A stretch of DNA of 64,000 nt from SG8-30 sp964406445 (lineage in GTDB: Bacteria; Pseudomonadota; Gammaproteobacteria; Steroidobacterales; Steroidobacteraceae). Location of the stretch: NCBI GenBank assembly GCA_964406445.1, contig CAYORU010000006.1:62001-126000 (forward strand), written 5' to 3'. Shown in pieces: positions 1 to 9,827 of this stretch. Numbering within the stretch: position 1 is the first letter of the stretch; each line of letters starts with the position of its first letter. The position numbers were made by a program, and so were the translations under genes. The notes beneath the pieces are model-generated. The model worked only from the letters and a program-made list of their open reading frames with translations. It had not been told where the DNA came from and made no database searches.

Positions 1-1484
1 AGTGGCAGTCGACTGGCGCGGGATTCCGGCTCGAGACGCCGTTGCGCAGCGGGGCGCGGCTGCTCCTGCACGCGGCCACGACGCCCGCCAGCGAGCTGGC
101 CGGCGGCCCGACGCTGACGCTCGCAGTGCAGGACGTGAGCGAGCTGCGCGCCGCCCAGCGCGAGGCCCACCTGCTGGCCAACTTCGACACGCTGACCGGC
201 CTGCCGAACCGCCGGCAGTTCCTCGACCGTCTCCGGGAGGTCATCGCCGGCCGCGCGGCAGACCGGACGCTGTGGCTCATGGCCTTCCGGCTGCGCGGAC
301 TCGACCGGCTGCAGCAGTCGCTCGGCCAGGCCGCCGCGGACGCCGCGCTGCTCACGGTCGTGCGCCGGCTCGCCGCCGGCCGCCTGGTCCGCAACGACGA
401 CGCCTTTGCGCACCTCGGCGCCGGCGAGTTCGCCCTCTGCCGGGCCTCCTGCGACTCCCCCGCCGTGGCCGCCACGCTCGCGGAGGATGCGATCCGCGCC
501 CTCTCCGGGCCGCTGTCCGGCGAGGGCTGGACCGCCCACCTGCAGGTCCGCGCGGGTCTCGTCGCCTGGCCGCTGGATGGGGACCATGCCGACGCGTTGC
601 TGGAGAACGCCCGGGCCACCGCCGCGCGCAGTTTCCACGGCGCCGAGTCCGGCTACGAGTTCTTCACCGCCGGCGCGCACGAACGCGCCCGCCGGCGGCT
701 GGAGCTCGAGACCGTCCTGCACGCCGCGCTCGATCGAGGCCAGCTGCAGCTCGCCTTCCAGCCTCGGGTCCGGCTCGGCGACGGCGCGATCGTAGGCAGC
801 GAGGCGCTGATGCGACTCACGCATGCCGAGCTGGGGCCGGTCCCGCCGAGCGAGTTCATCCCGCTCGCCGAGGAGATCGGCCTGATCGGGCTGTTCGGGG
901 CCTGGGCGCTGCAGGAAGCCTGCGCACGCACCGCCGCCTGGCGGCGCGAGCATGGCCGCGACCTCGGCGTCTCGGTCAACATCTCCCCTTACCAGCTGCG
1001 AAACGCCCGCGGCCTGGTCGAGGATGTGCTGCGCGCGCTCAAGGCATCGCAGCTGCCGGCGGAGGCGCTCGAGCTCGAGCTCACGGAATCGGCGTTCATC
1101 GACGCCTCCGAGGAGTCGCTCGCCGCGCTGCGCGAGCTGCGCAGCCTCGGCATCTCGATCGCCCTCGACGACTTCGGCACCGGCTATTCGTCGCTCGGCT
1201 ACCTGCGCAGGCTGCCGGTGGACTGCCTGAAGGTGGACCGGTCCTTCGTCGCGGACCTGCCCGGCGCCGAGAACGCACGGCAGCTGTTGCAGGCGATCCT
1301 CGGCGTCGCGCGGGCCCTGCGCCTGCGTACCGTCGCCGAGGGCGTCGAGACCGCGAGCCAGCTCGCGCTGCTCGGCGAGGAAGGCTGCGACGAGGCGCAG
1401 GGCTTCCTGATCTCGCGGCCCGTGCCGGCCGCGGAATTCGCCGCCCTGCTCGGGGAGCCGGCGGTCGCGCTCAAGCGCGCCTGA
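1..1484 (+). CDS. Cyclic-di-GMP phosphodiesterase, degenerate GGDEF + EAL (5' partial)
   Basis: The reading frame is open from base 3 at the left edge, so the N-terminus lies outside the window. The first visible residues read like the tail of a sensory domain. A GGDEF domain follows, starting at the FDTLTGLPNRRQF signature. Its active-site motif reads GAGEF instead of GGDEF and the metal-binding surroundings are eroded, so it is probably not a working cyclase. The C-terminal EAL domain looks intact: SEALMRL, ELTES, DDFGTGYSS, LKVDRSFV and AEGVET are all present. I infer a c-di-GMP phosphodiesterase whose GGDEF part is regulatory. It ends 24 bases before the convergent MscS gene. A second GGDEF/EAL protein sits at the other edge of the window. 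Confidence 0.9.
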   Translation, partial: WQSTGAGFRLETPLRSGARLLLHAATTPASELAGGPTLTLAVQDVSELRAAQREAHLLANFDTLTGLPNRRQFLDRLREVIAGRAADRTLWLMAFRLRGLDRLQQSLGQAAADAALLTVVRRLAAGRLVRNDDAFAHLGAGEFALCRASCDSPAVAATLAEDAIRALSGPLSGEGWTAHLQVRAGLVAWPLDGDHADALLENARATAARSFHGAESGYEFFTAGAHERARRRLELETVLHAALDRGQLQLAFQPRVRLGDGAIVGSEALMRLTHAELGPVPPSEFIPLAEEIGLIGLFGAWALQEACARTAAWRREHGRDLGVSVNISPYQLRNARGLVEDVLRALKASQLPAEALELELTESAFIDASEESLAALRELRSLGISIALDDFGTGYSSLGYLRRLPVDCLKVDRSFVADLPGAENARQLLQAILGVARALRLRTVAEGVETASQLALLGEEGCDEAQGFLISRPVPAAEFAALLGEPAVALKRA

Positions 1485-1508
1485 ACGCGAGCCCGGGCGC
1501 GCCTGCGC

Positions 1509-2588
1509 TCAGGTGACGGCCGGTGGGGCCTGGGTGACCTGGTACTCCACCTGGGTCGGGTAGGCAAAGTCGATGCCCTTCTCCCGGAAGCGCTCGAGCA
1601 ACGCCAGGTTGATGGCCTGCTGGATGTCGGCGTAAATGCCGTAGTCGGGCGCCAGCACGAAGTACACCGCCTCGAAGTCGAGCGAATAGGCGCCGAAGGA
1701 CATGAAGTGCGCGCGGTCGAACCGGGTCTTGTCCTGCGCGCGGATGGCCTCCTCGATGAGCTTCGGCACTTCCACCACCTTCTCGCGCGGCGTCTCGTAG
1801 GTGATGCCGATCTTGAAGGAGATGCGGCGCTCGTAGAGCAGGCCGTAGTTGCGCACCCGGCTCGCCAGCAGGTCGGCGTTCGACATCACGATCTGCTCGC
1901 CGGACAGCGAGCGCAGGCGGGTGCTCTTGATGCCGATGTTCTCGACCGTGCCCTTCTCCTCGCCGATGATCAGGAAATCGCCCACCTTGAAGGGCTTGTC
2001 GAGGGCGATGGACAGCGAGGCCAGCAGGTCGCCCAGCACCCGCTGCACGGCCAGCGCGATCGCGATGCCGCCGACGCCGAGGCCCGCGATGAGCGCGGTG
2101 ACGTCGACGCCGAGGTTGGCGAGCAGCAGCAGGGCCGCGACCGCCCAGACCGCGCCGACGCCGACGAACTTCAAGATGTTCATCGACGCGGCGCTCTCCT
2201 TGGCCGCGTCGGGATCGGCCGCGAGGCGCTTCTCCACGAAGAAGCGGATGGTGGCGGTGCCCCACAGCGCGACCTGCACCCACACGAAGAACAGCAGCGT
2301 TCCCGTCAGCCAGCGGTCCGCGCGCGCGGGGATCTCGAGCCACAGCCCGGCGAGGTACGCGGCGACGACCACCAGGAAGACGCGGGTAGTCCGGCGCAGC
2401 AGGGCGAGCACCAGCTCGAGCGGTGCGCTCGACTGCCGGGGATCCAGTTTCTGCAGCCGGCGGGTGACGAAGCGCTTGGCGATCGGCAGCACCGTGAACC
2501 ACAGCGCGAACTGAAGCGCAGCCTTGGTCCACGCGGCGAGGTCGTTGCCGAGGAATTCATGCTGGGTGATCTGTTCGAAGCCGTTCAT
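1509..2588 (-). CDS. Mechanosensitive ion channel, MscS family
   Basis: This 359-residue inner-membrane protein has several N-terminal hydrophobic segments (roughly 20-40, 60-85, 95-115), then the MscS pore helix (about 165-200, rich in Gly and Ala: ALIAGLGVGGIAIALAVQ). The MscS beta domain follows, with the family signature KPFKVGDFLIIG near residue 210 and then a C-terminal alpha/beta cage region. It would release solutes on osmotic downshock. The ATG at 2588 gives a protein of usual size for small MscS-like channels with one or two extra N-terminal helices. It is a single gene, convergent with the EAL gene. Confidence 0.92.
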   Translation of the reverse strand: MNGFEQITQHEFLGNDLAAWTKAALQFALWFTVLPIAKRFVTRRLQKLDPRQSSAPLELVLALLRRTTRVFLVVVAAYLAGLWLEIPARADRWLTGTLLFFVWVQVALWGTATIRFFVEKRLAADPDAAKESAASMNILKFVGVGAVWAVAALLLLANLGVDVTALIAGLGVGGIAIALAVQRVLGDLLASLSIALDKPFKVGDFLIIGEEKGTVENIGIKSTRLRSLSGEQIVMSNADLLASRVRNYGLLYERRISFKIGITYETPREKVVEVPKLIEEAIRAQDKTRFDRAHFMSFGAYSLDFEAVYFVLAPDYGIYADIQQAINLALLERFREKGIDFAYPTQVEYQVTQAPPAVT

Positions 2589-2868
2589 GTCTCTCCGGAA
2601 TTAAGTCAAGTGCGAGGCCGTTGAGGCTCTGTCCCGGACAGGATATCGGCTGCCTGCGCGTGTTGCAGCGCACATCCAGGCCGGGCCGGACAGGTCACGG
2701 GCTCGCGCGCGCGGAGCGCGCGCGCATGGTTTGCCGCGACCGCACCTGGTGGGATAGATTCGCGCGGACGAAGTTCGCGTCGATTTCTCCCTCGCCGCCG
2801 GCCCCGCTCGTCGCGGGCCCGGCGGGGAGCGAAACCGGCCGACACACAATCAAGCTAGGGGAGGTCTC
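2589..2868. other. Intergenic region between mscS and the subtilase gene
   Basis: This is the divergent 280-base gap. A possible plus-strand sigma70-like promoter is TTGCCG near 2732, then TAGATT near 2756 with about 18 bases between; this is weak. Just before the subtilase start lies a strong ribosome binding site, GGGGAGG, about 7 bases from the ATG. No coding potential in keeping with neighbours was seen. Confidence 0.4.
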
Positions 2869-5800
2869 ATGTCCATTCGTCGAAAGACCGCCGTGACGGC
2901 GGCCGCCGGTGTATTGGCGGCCATCACGGCATCGGTTGCGACCACGTCGGTCGCCGCCGACCGAACCGCGCGCGCTTTGCCCGCGTCGGTCGAGGCGCTT
3001 CGCCTCGCGGAGCCGGTGACGGGCACCGGCATGATCTCGCGCGTCGATCCGGCGCTGCTCAACGCCAGCGGGACGCAGAGGGTCCTCGTCCGGCTGCGCG
3101 AGATGCCGGCGGCCCGCGCGGCGGAGGAGTCGTCGAGCGTCGACCCCACCACGCAACGCGAGCGGGTCCGGCAGCAGCAGTGGCAGTTCCGCGGCCGGGC
3201 CGCGCGGCACGCGCCGGGCGCGCGGGTGCTCGGCCAGGTCGAGAACGTCCTGAACGGCATGTTCATGGAAGTCAACGCGGCGCAGATCCGCGCGCTGGCC
3301 GCCGATCCGGCGGTCGAGCGGGTGACGCGCGTCATCGACTACCAGCTCGACCTGAGCGAGACGGTGCCCTACGTCCGCCAGGCGGAAGACGGCCGCCTGC
3401 GCTTCACCGGCAAGGGAATCACGGTCGCGGTGCTGGATTCGGGCATCGACTACACCCACGAGGCCTTCGGCGGTCCCGGCACGGTCGAGTTCTACGACCA
3501 GTGCTACGCCCAGCGCGACGTGGCGCCGAGCGGCGAGTGCGCGAAGTTCTTCGGCAGCAAGGCCAAGAAGGTCGTCGGCGGCTATGACTTCGTCGGCGAG
3601 CAGTGGCCCAATGTGCCCGAGCAGCCCGACCCGAACCCGATCGACTTCCAGGGCCACGGCACGCATGTCGCCGACATCATTGGCGGCAAGAAGGGCGTCG
3701 CGCCGGGCGTCGAGCTGCTGGCCATCAAGACCTGCTCCGCCGTGGCCTCGTCCTGCAGCGGCGTGGCGCTGATCCAGGGCGTGGAGTTCGCCATCGATCC
3801 CAACGGCGACGGCGACTTCTCCGACCGCGTCGACATCATGAACATGTCGCTCGGCGCCTCCTACGGCCAGCCGTTCGACGACGACCTGGCCTTCGCGGTC
3901 GACAGCGCGACGGCGCTCGGCGTGCTGACGGTCGCCTCGGCCGGCAACAGCGCCGACAAGCCTTACGCCAACGGCACGCCGGGCGGATCGGCGACGGCCC
4001 TGTCGGTTGCCCAGACGGCGGTGCCGAGCGCCACGCTGCCGTTGATGCAGATTCTCGCCCCGGCGAGCGCCGCGGGCCAGTTCCCGGCGGTGTTCCAGCC
4101 CTGGTCCGTGCCGCTCGCAGCGCCGATCGAGGCGCCGCTCGTCTACGGCAATGGCGCCGGCGGCAACCTGAACGGTTGCGCCGCGTTCCCCGCCGGCTCG
4201 CTCGCCGGCAGGATCGTGCTGGTCGATCGCGGCGTGTGCTCGTTCAGCATCAAGATCGCCAACGTCGCCGCCGGCGGCGGCCTGGCCGGCATCATCGGCC
4301 TGATTGCCCCGGGCGATCCCTTCGAGGGCGGCTTCGGTGGCGGGGACGTCACCGTACCGGGCTACATGATCAGCCAGACAGTGTCGAACCGGCTGAAGAG
4401 CGGCCTGCCGAACACGGTGGTGCGTTTCGACCCCGCGGTTTCCATCCCGCTGCGCCAGACCATGGTCGGCAGCTCCTCGCGCGGCCCGCAGCACGACCCC
4501 CGGCACCTGATCAAGCCGGAGATCGGCGCCCCGGGCGCCTCCATCTCCGCGGTCGTCGGCACGGGCAACGGCACCGAGCCTTTCGGCGGCACGTCGGGCG
4601 CGGCGCCGATGGTCGCGGGCGCGGCGGCCGTGCTGCTCGAGTCCGCCGACAGCGGCAAGCCCAAGAAGGGTTGGGGCTGGGGCTGGGGCTCCTGGCGCGA
4701 CCGTGGCCTGCGGCCGGTCGAGGTCAAGGCCCGGCTCATGAACAACGCCGAGCCGAACATCATCAACGACGCCGTCGCGGGGACACTCGCCCCGATCACG
4801 CGGATCGGCGCGGGCGAGCTGCGGGTGCGCGACGCGGTCAATGCCCCGGTCGCTGCCTGGGACGCGCTCGCCCCGCAGGCGGCGCTGAGCTTCGGCTTCG
4901 TCGACGTCGCCGACGAGAAGGTGACGCTCACGCGCTTCGTGCGGGTGCGCAACTACAGGAACGACTTCAAGTTCTACAAGGTCACCCCGACCTTCCGCTA
5001 CGCCGACGACGAGACCAACGGCGCGGTCACGGTCAGCGCCCCGAAGTTCGTCGGCGTCGGCCCGTCCTGGGGCATCGACAGCTTCTTCAAGGTGCGCATC
5101 ACCATCGACGGGGCGAAGCTGCGCGGCAACGCCATGAACTCGGGCAGCAGCGGGGCCGATCCGTCGGGCCTGACGCTCAACGAGTACGACGGCTACCTCG
5201 TGCTCGATGACGGCAAGCACCAGATGCAGCTGCCGTGGCACGTGCTGCCGCGCAAGGCGGCCCGCGTGGTGCCGAGCACGACGCACCTCGTCGCGGGGAG
5301 CTTCCCCAACCCGCAGGTGATCGGGCTCAGCAACACCGGCGTCGGCACGGCACAGAACGACGCCTACGCGCTGCTCGCGACGGCGGATCCGCTGACGCCG
5401 GGCGGCCGGGGCGAGCAGTCGCCCACGCCGTCGATCCGGGCCGTGGGCATCAACACGTTCCCGGTCCCGGCAGGCTTCTGCTCGGCCAACGCGTCGTTCC
5501 TGTGGACCTTCGCGATCAGCACCTGGGGCCGCCAGGAGCACCTGCTGCCGGTGTCGCACCAGGTCTACCTCGACGTCAACCGCGACGGGGTCGACGACTA
5601 CGTCGTGCTCAACCGCGACGCGTCGGGACTCGGCACCATCTCGGACGGCCGCCAGCTGAGCTGGGTGGTCAACCTCGCCACCGGCGCGGGCCGCGCGTTC
5701 TTCTTCGCCGAGCACGCGACCAACACCGGCAACACGGTGCTGACCATCTGCGGCGAGCAGATCGGCATGAACGCCGCCAACCTGCTGGCCACGACGGTGG

Positions 5801-6081
5801 ACATGGACGTCATCGCCCAGGACTTCTACTTCGGCGGTCCGGGCAGCAGCGTCGAAGGCCTTGCGGTCACGCCGCTCGGCGAGCGGTTCTTCGGCACGGC
5901 CGCCGACGTCGCCGGCAACAGCAGCGACCCGGCTGCGCTGCAGGTCCTCGACTACGGCGCGTTCCCGGGCAACAGCCCGGAACTCGGCCTGTTGCTGTTC
6001 ACGAACGGCGACCGGGGCGCGGGCAACCGCGGCGGTGCGACCGAGGAGACCGAGGCGATCCTGTTCCGCGTCGCTGACTGA
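2869..6081 (+). CDS. Secreted S8 (subtilisin-like) serine protease with PA domain
   Basis: This is a 1070-residue exported protease. A signal peptide covers about residues 1-30 (MSIRRKTAV then an Ala-rich hydrophobic stretch ending near VAA). A propeptide of the I9-inhibitor type follows to about residue 165. The catalytic domain shows all three active residues: Asp190 in VLDSGIDYTHEAF, His263 in GHGTHVAD and Ser576 in GTSGAAPMVAGA. The oxyanion Asn is in SAGNS. A protease-associated (PA) insert lies between His and Ser (around 400-520), as in fungal- and plant-type subtilases. The C-terminal 450 residues are beta-rich with no motif I recognise. An odd Gly-Trp run (GWGWGWGSW) follows the Ser helix at about residue 600. 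A strong ribosome site precedes the ATG, and a clear terminator follows. Confidence 0.93.
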   Translation: MSIRRKTAVTAAAGVLAAITASVATTSVAADRTARALPASVEALRLAEPVTGTGMISRVDPALLNASGTQRVLVRLREMPAARAAEESSSVDPTTQRERVRQQQWQFRGRAARHAPGARVLGQVENVLNGMFMEVNAAQIRALAADPAVERVTRVIDYQLDLSETVPYVRQAEDGRLRFTGKGITVAVLDSGIDYTHEAFGGPGTVEFYDQCYAQRDVAPSGECAKFFGSKAKKVVGGYDFVGEQWPNVPEQPDPNPIDFQGHGTHVADIIGGKKGVAPGVELLAIKTCSAVASSCSGVALIQGVEFAIDPNGDGDFSDRVDIMNMSLGASYGQPFDDDLAFAVDSATALGVLTVASAGNSADKPYANGTPGGSATALSVAQTAVPSATLPLMQILAPASAAGQFPAVFQPWSVPLAAPIEAPLVYGNGAGGNLNGCAAFPAGSLAGRIVLVDRGVCSFSIKIANVAAGGGLAGIIGLIAPGDPFEGGFGGGDVTVPGYMISQTVSNRLKSGLPNTVVRFDPAVSIPLRQTMVGSSSRGPQHDPRHLIKPEIGAPGASISAVVGTGNGTEPFGGTSGAAPMVAGAAAVLLESADSGKPKKGWGWGWGSWRDRGLRPVEVKARLMNNAEPNIINDAVAGTLAPITRIGAGELRVRDAVNAPVAAWDALAPQAALSFGFVDVADEKVTLTRFVRVRNYRNDFKFYKVTPTFRYADDETNGAVTVSAPKFVGVGPSWGIDSFFKVRITIDGAKLRGNAMNSGSSGADPSGLTLNEYDGYLVLDDGKHQMQLPWHVLPRKAARVVPSTTHLVAGSFPNPQVIGLSNTGVGTAQNDAYALLATADPLTPGGRGEQSPTPSIRAVGINTFPVPAGFCSANASFLWTFAISTWGRQEHLLPVSHQVYLDVNRDGVDDYVVLNRDASGLGTISDGRQLSWVVNLATGAGRAFFFAEHATNTGNTVLTICGEQIGMNAANLLATTVDMDVIAQDFYFGGPGSSVEGLAVTPLGERFFGTAADVAGNSSDPAALQVLDYGAFPGNSPELGLLLFTNGDRGAGNRGGATEETEAILFRVAD

Positions 6082-6104
6082 CGCGGAAGGGCCTGGCCTT
6101 TCGA

Positions 6105-6135
6105 GGGCCTCCCCCTAGCGGGGGAGGCCCTTTTT
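6105..6135 (+). terminator. Rho-independent terminator of the subtilase gene
   Basis: An 11-bp GC-rich stem (left arm from 6105, right arm to 6130) with a four-base TAGC loop is followed by five T on the plus strand. The TAG stop codon of the convergent lipoprotein gene overlaps the hairpin, so the element is shared. The minus strand has no T run, so termination is expected only for the plus-strand transcript. Confidence 0.85.
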
Positions 6136-6594
6136 GCTGGGGGTCGCGGGCGTCTCGCAGACGGAGAAGCGGCCGCCCTCGTCGGCGCGGTAGTCGAGCT
6201 GCTGCGCGCCGGCGCGCAGCACGACCCAGTAGCCCGGGATCAGGGCCTGGGTGTAGACGACGTCCGGTTGCGGGCAGCCCAGCGAGCCGTCGCTCCAGGT
6301 CACGGCCTGGGCGCGGACGACCTCGAGCGACTCTGCCTCGCCACCGAGGCGCGCGGCTGCGTCGGCGCGGATCCGGGCCAGCAGCGGCTCGGGCACCTCG
6401 CCGGTCACCGCCGGCGCAGCGTCCGCACCGTCCACCCGCTCCAGCCGTCCAAGCCGTTCCTGGGCGGCTTCCTCGCGAAGCGCGGGGTCGCGTTCAGACG
6501 ACGCGGCGGCCGGGGGGACTTCCTCCGCCCCGGAACCGGGGCTCGTGCAGCCGGCCAGTCCGAGGACCGAGATCATGGCGATCGTTGGGCGCAT
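6115..6594 (-). CDS. Conserved lipoprotein of unknown function
   Basis: This 159-residue protein has a signal peptide and lipobox (LAGC, acylated Cys at residue 16), then an acidic, Ala/Glu-rich linker. The conserved C-terminal module contains WSDGSLGCPQPDVVYTQAL followed by PGYWVVLRAG. I recognise this Trp-Ser-Asp-Gly-Ser-Leu-Gly-Cys-Pro pattern from uncharacterised bacterial proteins but know no function. It lies 34 bases downstream of ntrC on the same strand and may share its transcript. It is likely anchored in the outer membrane, as residue 2 after Cys is Ser rather than Asp. Confidence 0.75.
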   Translation of the reverse strand: MRPTIAMISVLGLAGCTSPGSGAEEVPPAAASSERDPALREEAAQERLGRLERVDGADAAPAVTGEVPEPLLARIRADAAARLGGEAESLEVVRAQAVTWSDGSLGCPQPDVVYTQALIPGYWVVLRAGAQQLDYRADEGGRFSVCETPATPSKKGLPR

Positions 6595-6628
6595 CTGCTG
6601 GCCTCCTCAGGCTGGCGGGGCCCGCCAT

Positions 6629-8025
<1,397 letters not shown>

Positions 8026-8029
<4 letters not shown>

Positions 8030-9111
8030 TGAGTGTTCTCGATCGGAAGCAACAGGGAAAACACCGTCCGCCCGGGACGGCTCTCGAACTCCACGAGCCC
8101 GCCGTGGCGGGTCGCGATGTCCTGCGCGACGGCGAGCCCCAGCCCGGTGCCGCCCGGCCGCGAGGTCACGAGCGGGTAGAAGATGGTCTCGCCGAGCTCG
8201 GCGGGCACGCCGGGACCGTTGTCCTCGAAGTGCACGGCGGCGACCACGCGGTGGCGGATCTCGCCGATGGTGACGTGGGTCGCGGCGCGGGTCCGCAGCG
8301 TCAGCAGGCCATGCGTGCCGAGCGCCTGCACGGCATTGCGCGCGAGGTTCAGCATGACCTGGATGATCTGGTCGCGGTCGAGCGCGAGATGCGGCAGGCT
8401 CGGGTCGTAGTCGCGCTGGATGGCGAGCGTCGGCGGCGCCTCGGCGCGGACCAGCTGGTAGACGCGATCCAGAAGCTCGTGCACGTTGGCCGGCTCCAGG
8501 TGCGGCGCCCGCGCGGGTCCGAGCAGGCTGTCGACCAGCGCGCGCAGGCGGTCGGCCTCGCCGATGATCACGCGCGTGTACTCGCGCAGCTCCTCGCGCG
8601 GCAGCTCGCGCTCGAGCAGCTGGGCCGCGCCGCGCAGCCCGCCGAGGGGGTTCTTGATCTCGTGCGCCAGCTGGCGCGCCATCAGCCGGCTGCCGCCGAG
8701 CTGGGCGAGCAGGGCGTTGTCGCGGTGGATCCGCATCTGGCGGGTGGTGTCGGCGATCTCGACCAGCACGCTGCCGGGCGCGTCCACCGACAGCGGCGCG
8801 AAGGTGCAGTCCACCAGCAGCCGCACCTCGCTCCGGGCCAGCGGCACCAGCTCGCATTCGCGCTGCGACAACGCGTCGCCGGTGGCGCGGGCGCGCTCCG
8901 CGAGGGTCTCGAGGCGATCGCCTCCGGCGACCAGGTCGCGCAGGCGCCGGCCGCGCGCCGTGCTCGCCCCTGCGCAGAACATGTCCTCGGCGGCGGCGTT
9001 CAGGTACGCGATGCGCGCATCGCCCTCGACGACCACGACGGCGGTGCTGAGCGCGTCGAGCAGCGCGGCCGCGTCGATCGGCGCGATCTGGCGCAGCACG
9101 TCAGCCGCCAC
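8026..9111 (-). CDS. ntrB: Nitrogen regulation sensor histidine kinase NtrB
   Basis: This is a 361-residue soluble sensor kinase. A PAS domain covers about residues 14-125. The phosphorylated His150 lies in LAHEIKNPLGGLRGAAQLL, a typical NtrB H-box. N, G1 and G2 boxes of the ATPase domain follow (NLARNAVQAL, FEDNGPGVP, GGTGLGLAVAQDI). No membrane segment is seen, in line with cytosolic NtrB that is controlled by PII. The start is taken as GTG at 9111, which gives the normal length. It precedes ntrC with a four-base overlap and follows glnA and a DUF4124 gene, the common gammaproteobacterial nitrogen cluster. Confidence 0.96.
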
Positions 9112-9141
9112 GGGACCGCTCCCGCGGCTTGCGGCCGGACG

Positions 9142-9738
9142 CTAGCCGCGGTTGGCGGGGGGCGTGCCCGGCCTCGGCTGGGGCTGCGGCGCCGGGCCGC
9201 GCAACGCGGGGCCGACCGGCGGGCTGGCGACCGAGGGCTGGCGCACGTGGAAGGTCAGCGGGGAGCTCGACAGCAGCGTGCTGCCGTCGCGGCCGAGCAC
9301 GGCCGCGCGCAGCGAGTACGAGCCGCGCGCGATTCCCGCGAGCGTCGTCGACAGGCCCTGCATGGGCACCTGCCGCCCGTTCAGGAACAGCATCACCGAA
9401 TCGCCTGGTCGCAGTTCCGCATCGAGGGCGAGCTCGACCGTTATCGTCGCGTCGGCGCCGAAGAAGACCTCGTTGGCGCCGGGCTGGACGATCTCGAGCA
9501 TCCGGTAGAGCGGCTCGCCCTGCGGCGACGGGCTCGGCGGCGACGAGTACAGCGGGGCCGGCTGCGACTCGTCCGGGGGGTTGGCGATGTGGCCCGTGAC
9601 GGTGATTCGTTCGGCGCCGGGCCCGGGCTGGTCCGAGTAGTGCACGACGCCGTCCTTGTCCACCCACTTGTAGATCTCCTGCGAGACGGCCGACGGGGAC
9701 AGCAGTGCGGCAGCGAGGAGCGGGAGCAGGATGCGCAT
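9142..9738 (-). CDS. DUF4124 domain periplasmic protein
   Basis: This 198-residue protein has a signal peptide (MRILLPLLAAALLSPSAVSQ, cleavage near residue 20) followed directly by a DUF4124 module (EIYKWVDKDGVVHYSDQPGP). A beta-sandwich-like region (about 85-165) resembles an Ig-like fold, and the tail is Pro-rich. The function is not known. Genes of this type are often found between glnA and ntrBC in Gammaproteobacteria, as here. The ATG at 9738 begins a clean signal peptide and is preferred over longer frames. Confidence 0.85.
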   Translation of the reverse strand: MRILLPLLAAALLSPSAVSQEIYKWVDKDGVVHYSDQPGPGAERITVTGHIANPPDESQPAPLYSSPPSPSPQGEPLYRMLEIVQPGANEVFFGADATITVELALDAELRPGDSVMLFLNGRQVPMQGLSTTLAGIARGSYSLRAAVLGRDGSTLLSSSPLTFHVRQPSVASPPVGPALRGPAPQPQPRPGTPPANRG

Positions 9739-9773
9739 GGAGCGAGCATAGCCCCGTCCCGGCCCCGCTGACA

Positions 9774-9806
9774 AAACGGGGACGGCGATCTGTGACCGCC
9801 GTCCCC
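9774..9806 (-). terminator. Hairpin after glnA: likely terminator, REP-like
   Basis: A perfect 10-bp inverted repeat (9778-9787 and 9797-9806) with a nine-base loop is followed, on the minus strand, by GTTTTG. It lies 22 bases downstream of the glnA stop and fits a short terminator. Its outer sequence (GGGGAC at each end, with AAAAC flanking) resembles the REP-like palindromes seen elsewhere in this window, so it may be a REP element recruited as terminator. Confidence 0.6.
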
Positions 9807-9827
9807 GCCGCCATCCCCGGAGACGGC

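Noticed and set aside
2695..5715. A 1006-residue open frame on the minus strand opposite the subtilase gene
   Set aside because: It is a mirror of a high-GC coding sequence: low-complexity Arg/Ala/Asp composition, no domain pattern, no ribosome site, and the plus strand has a clear subtilase.
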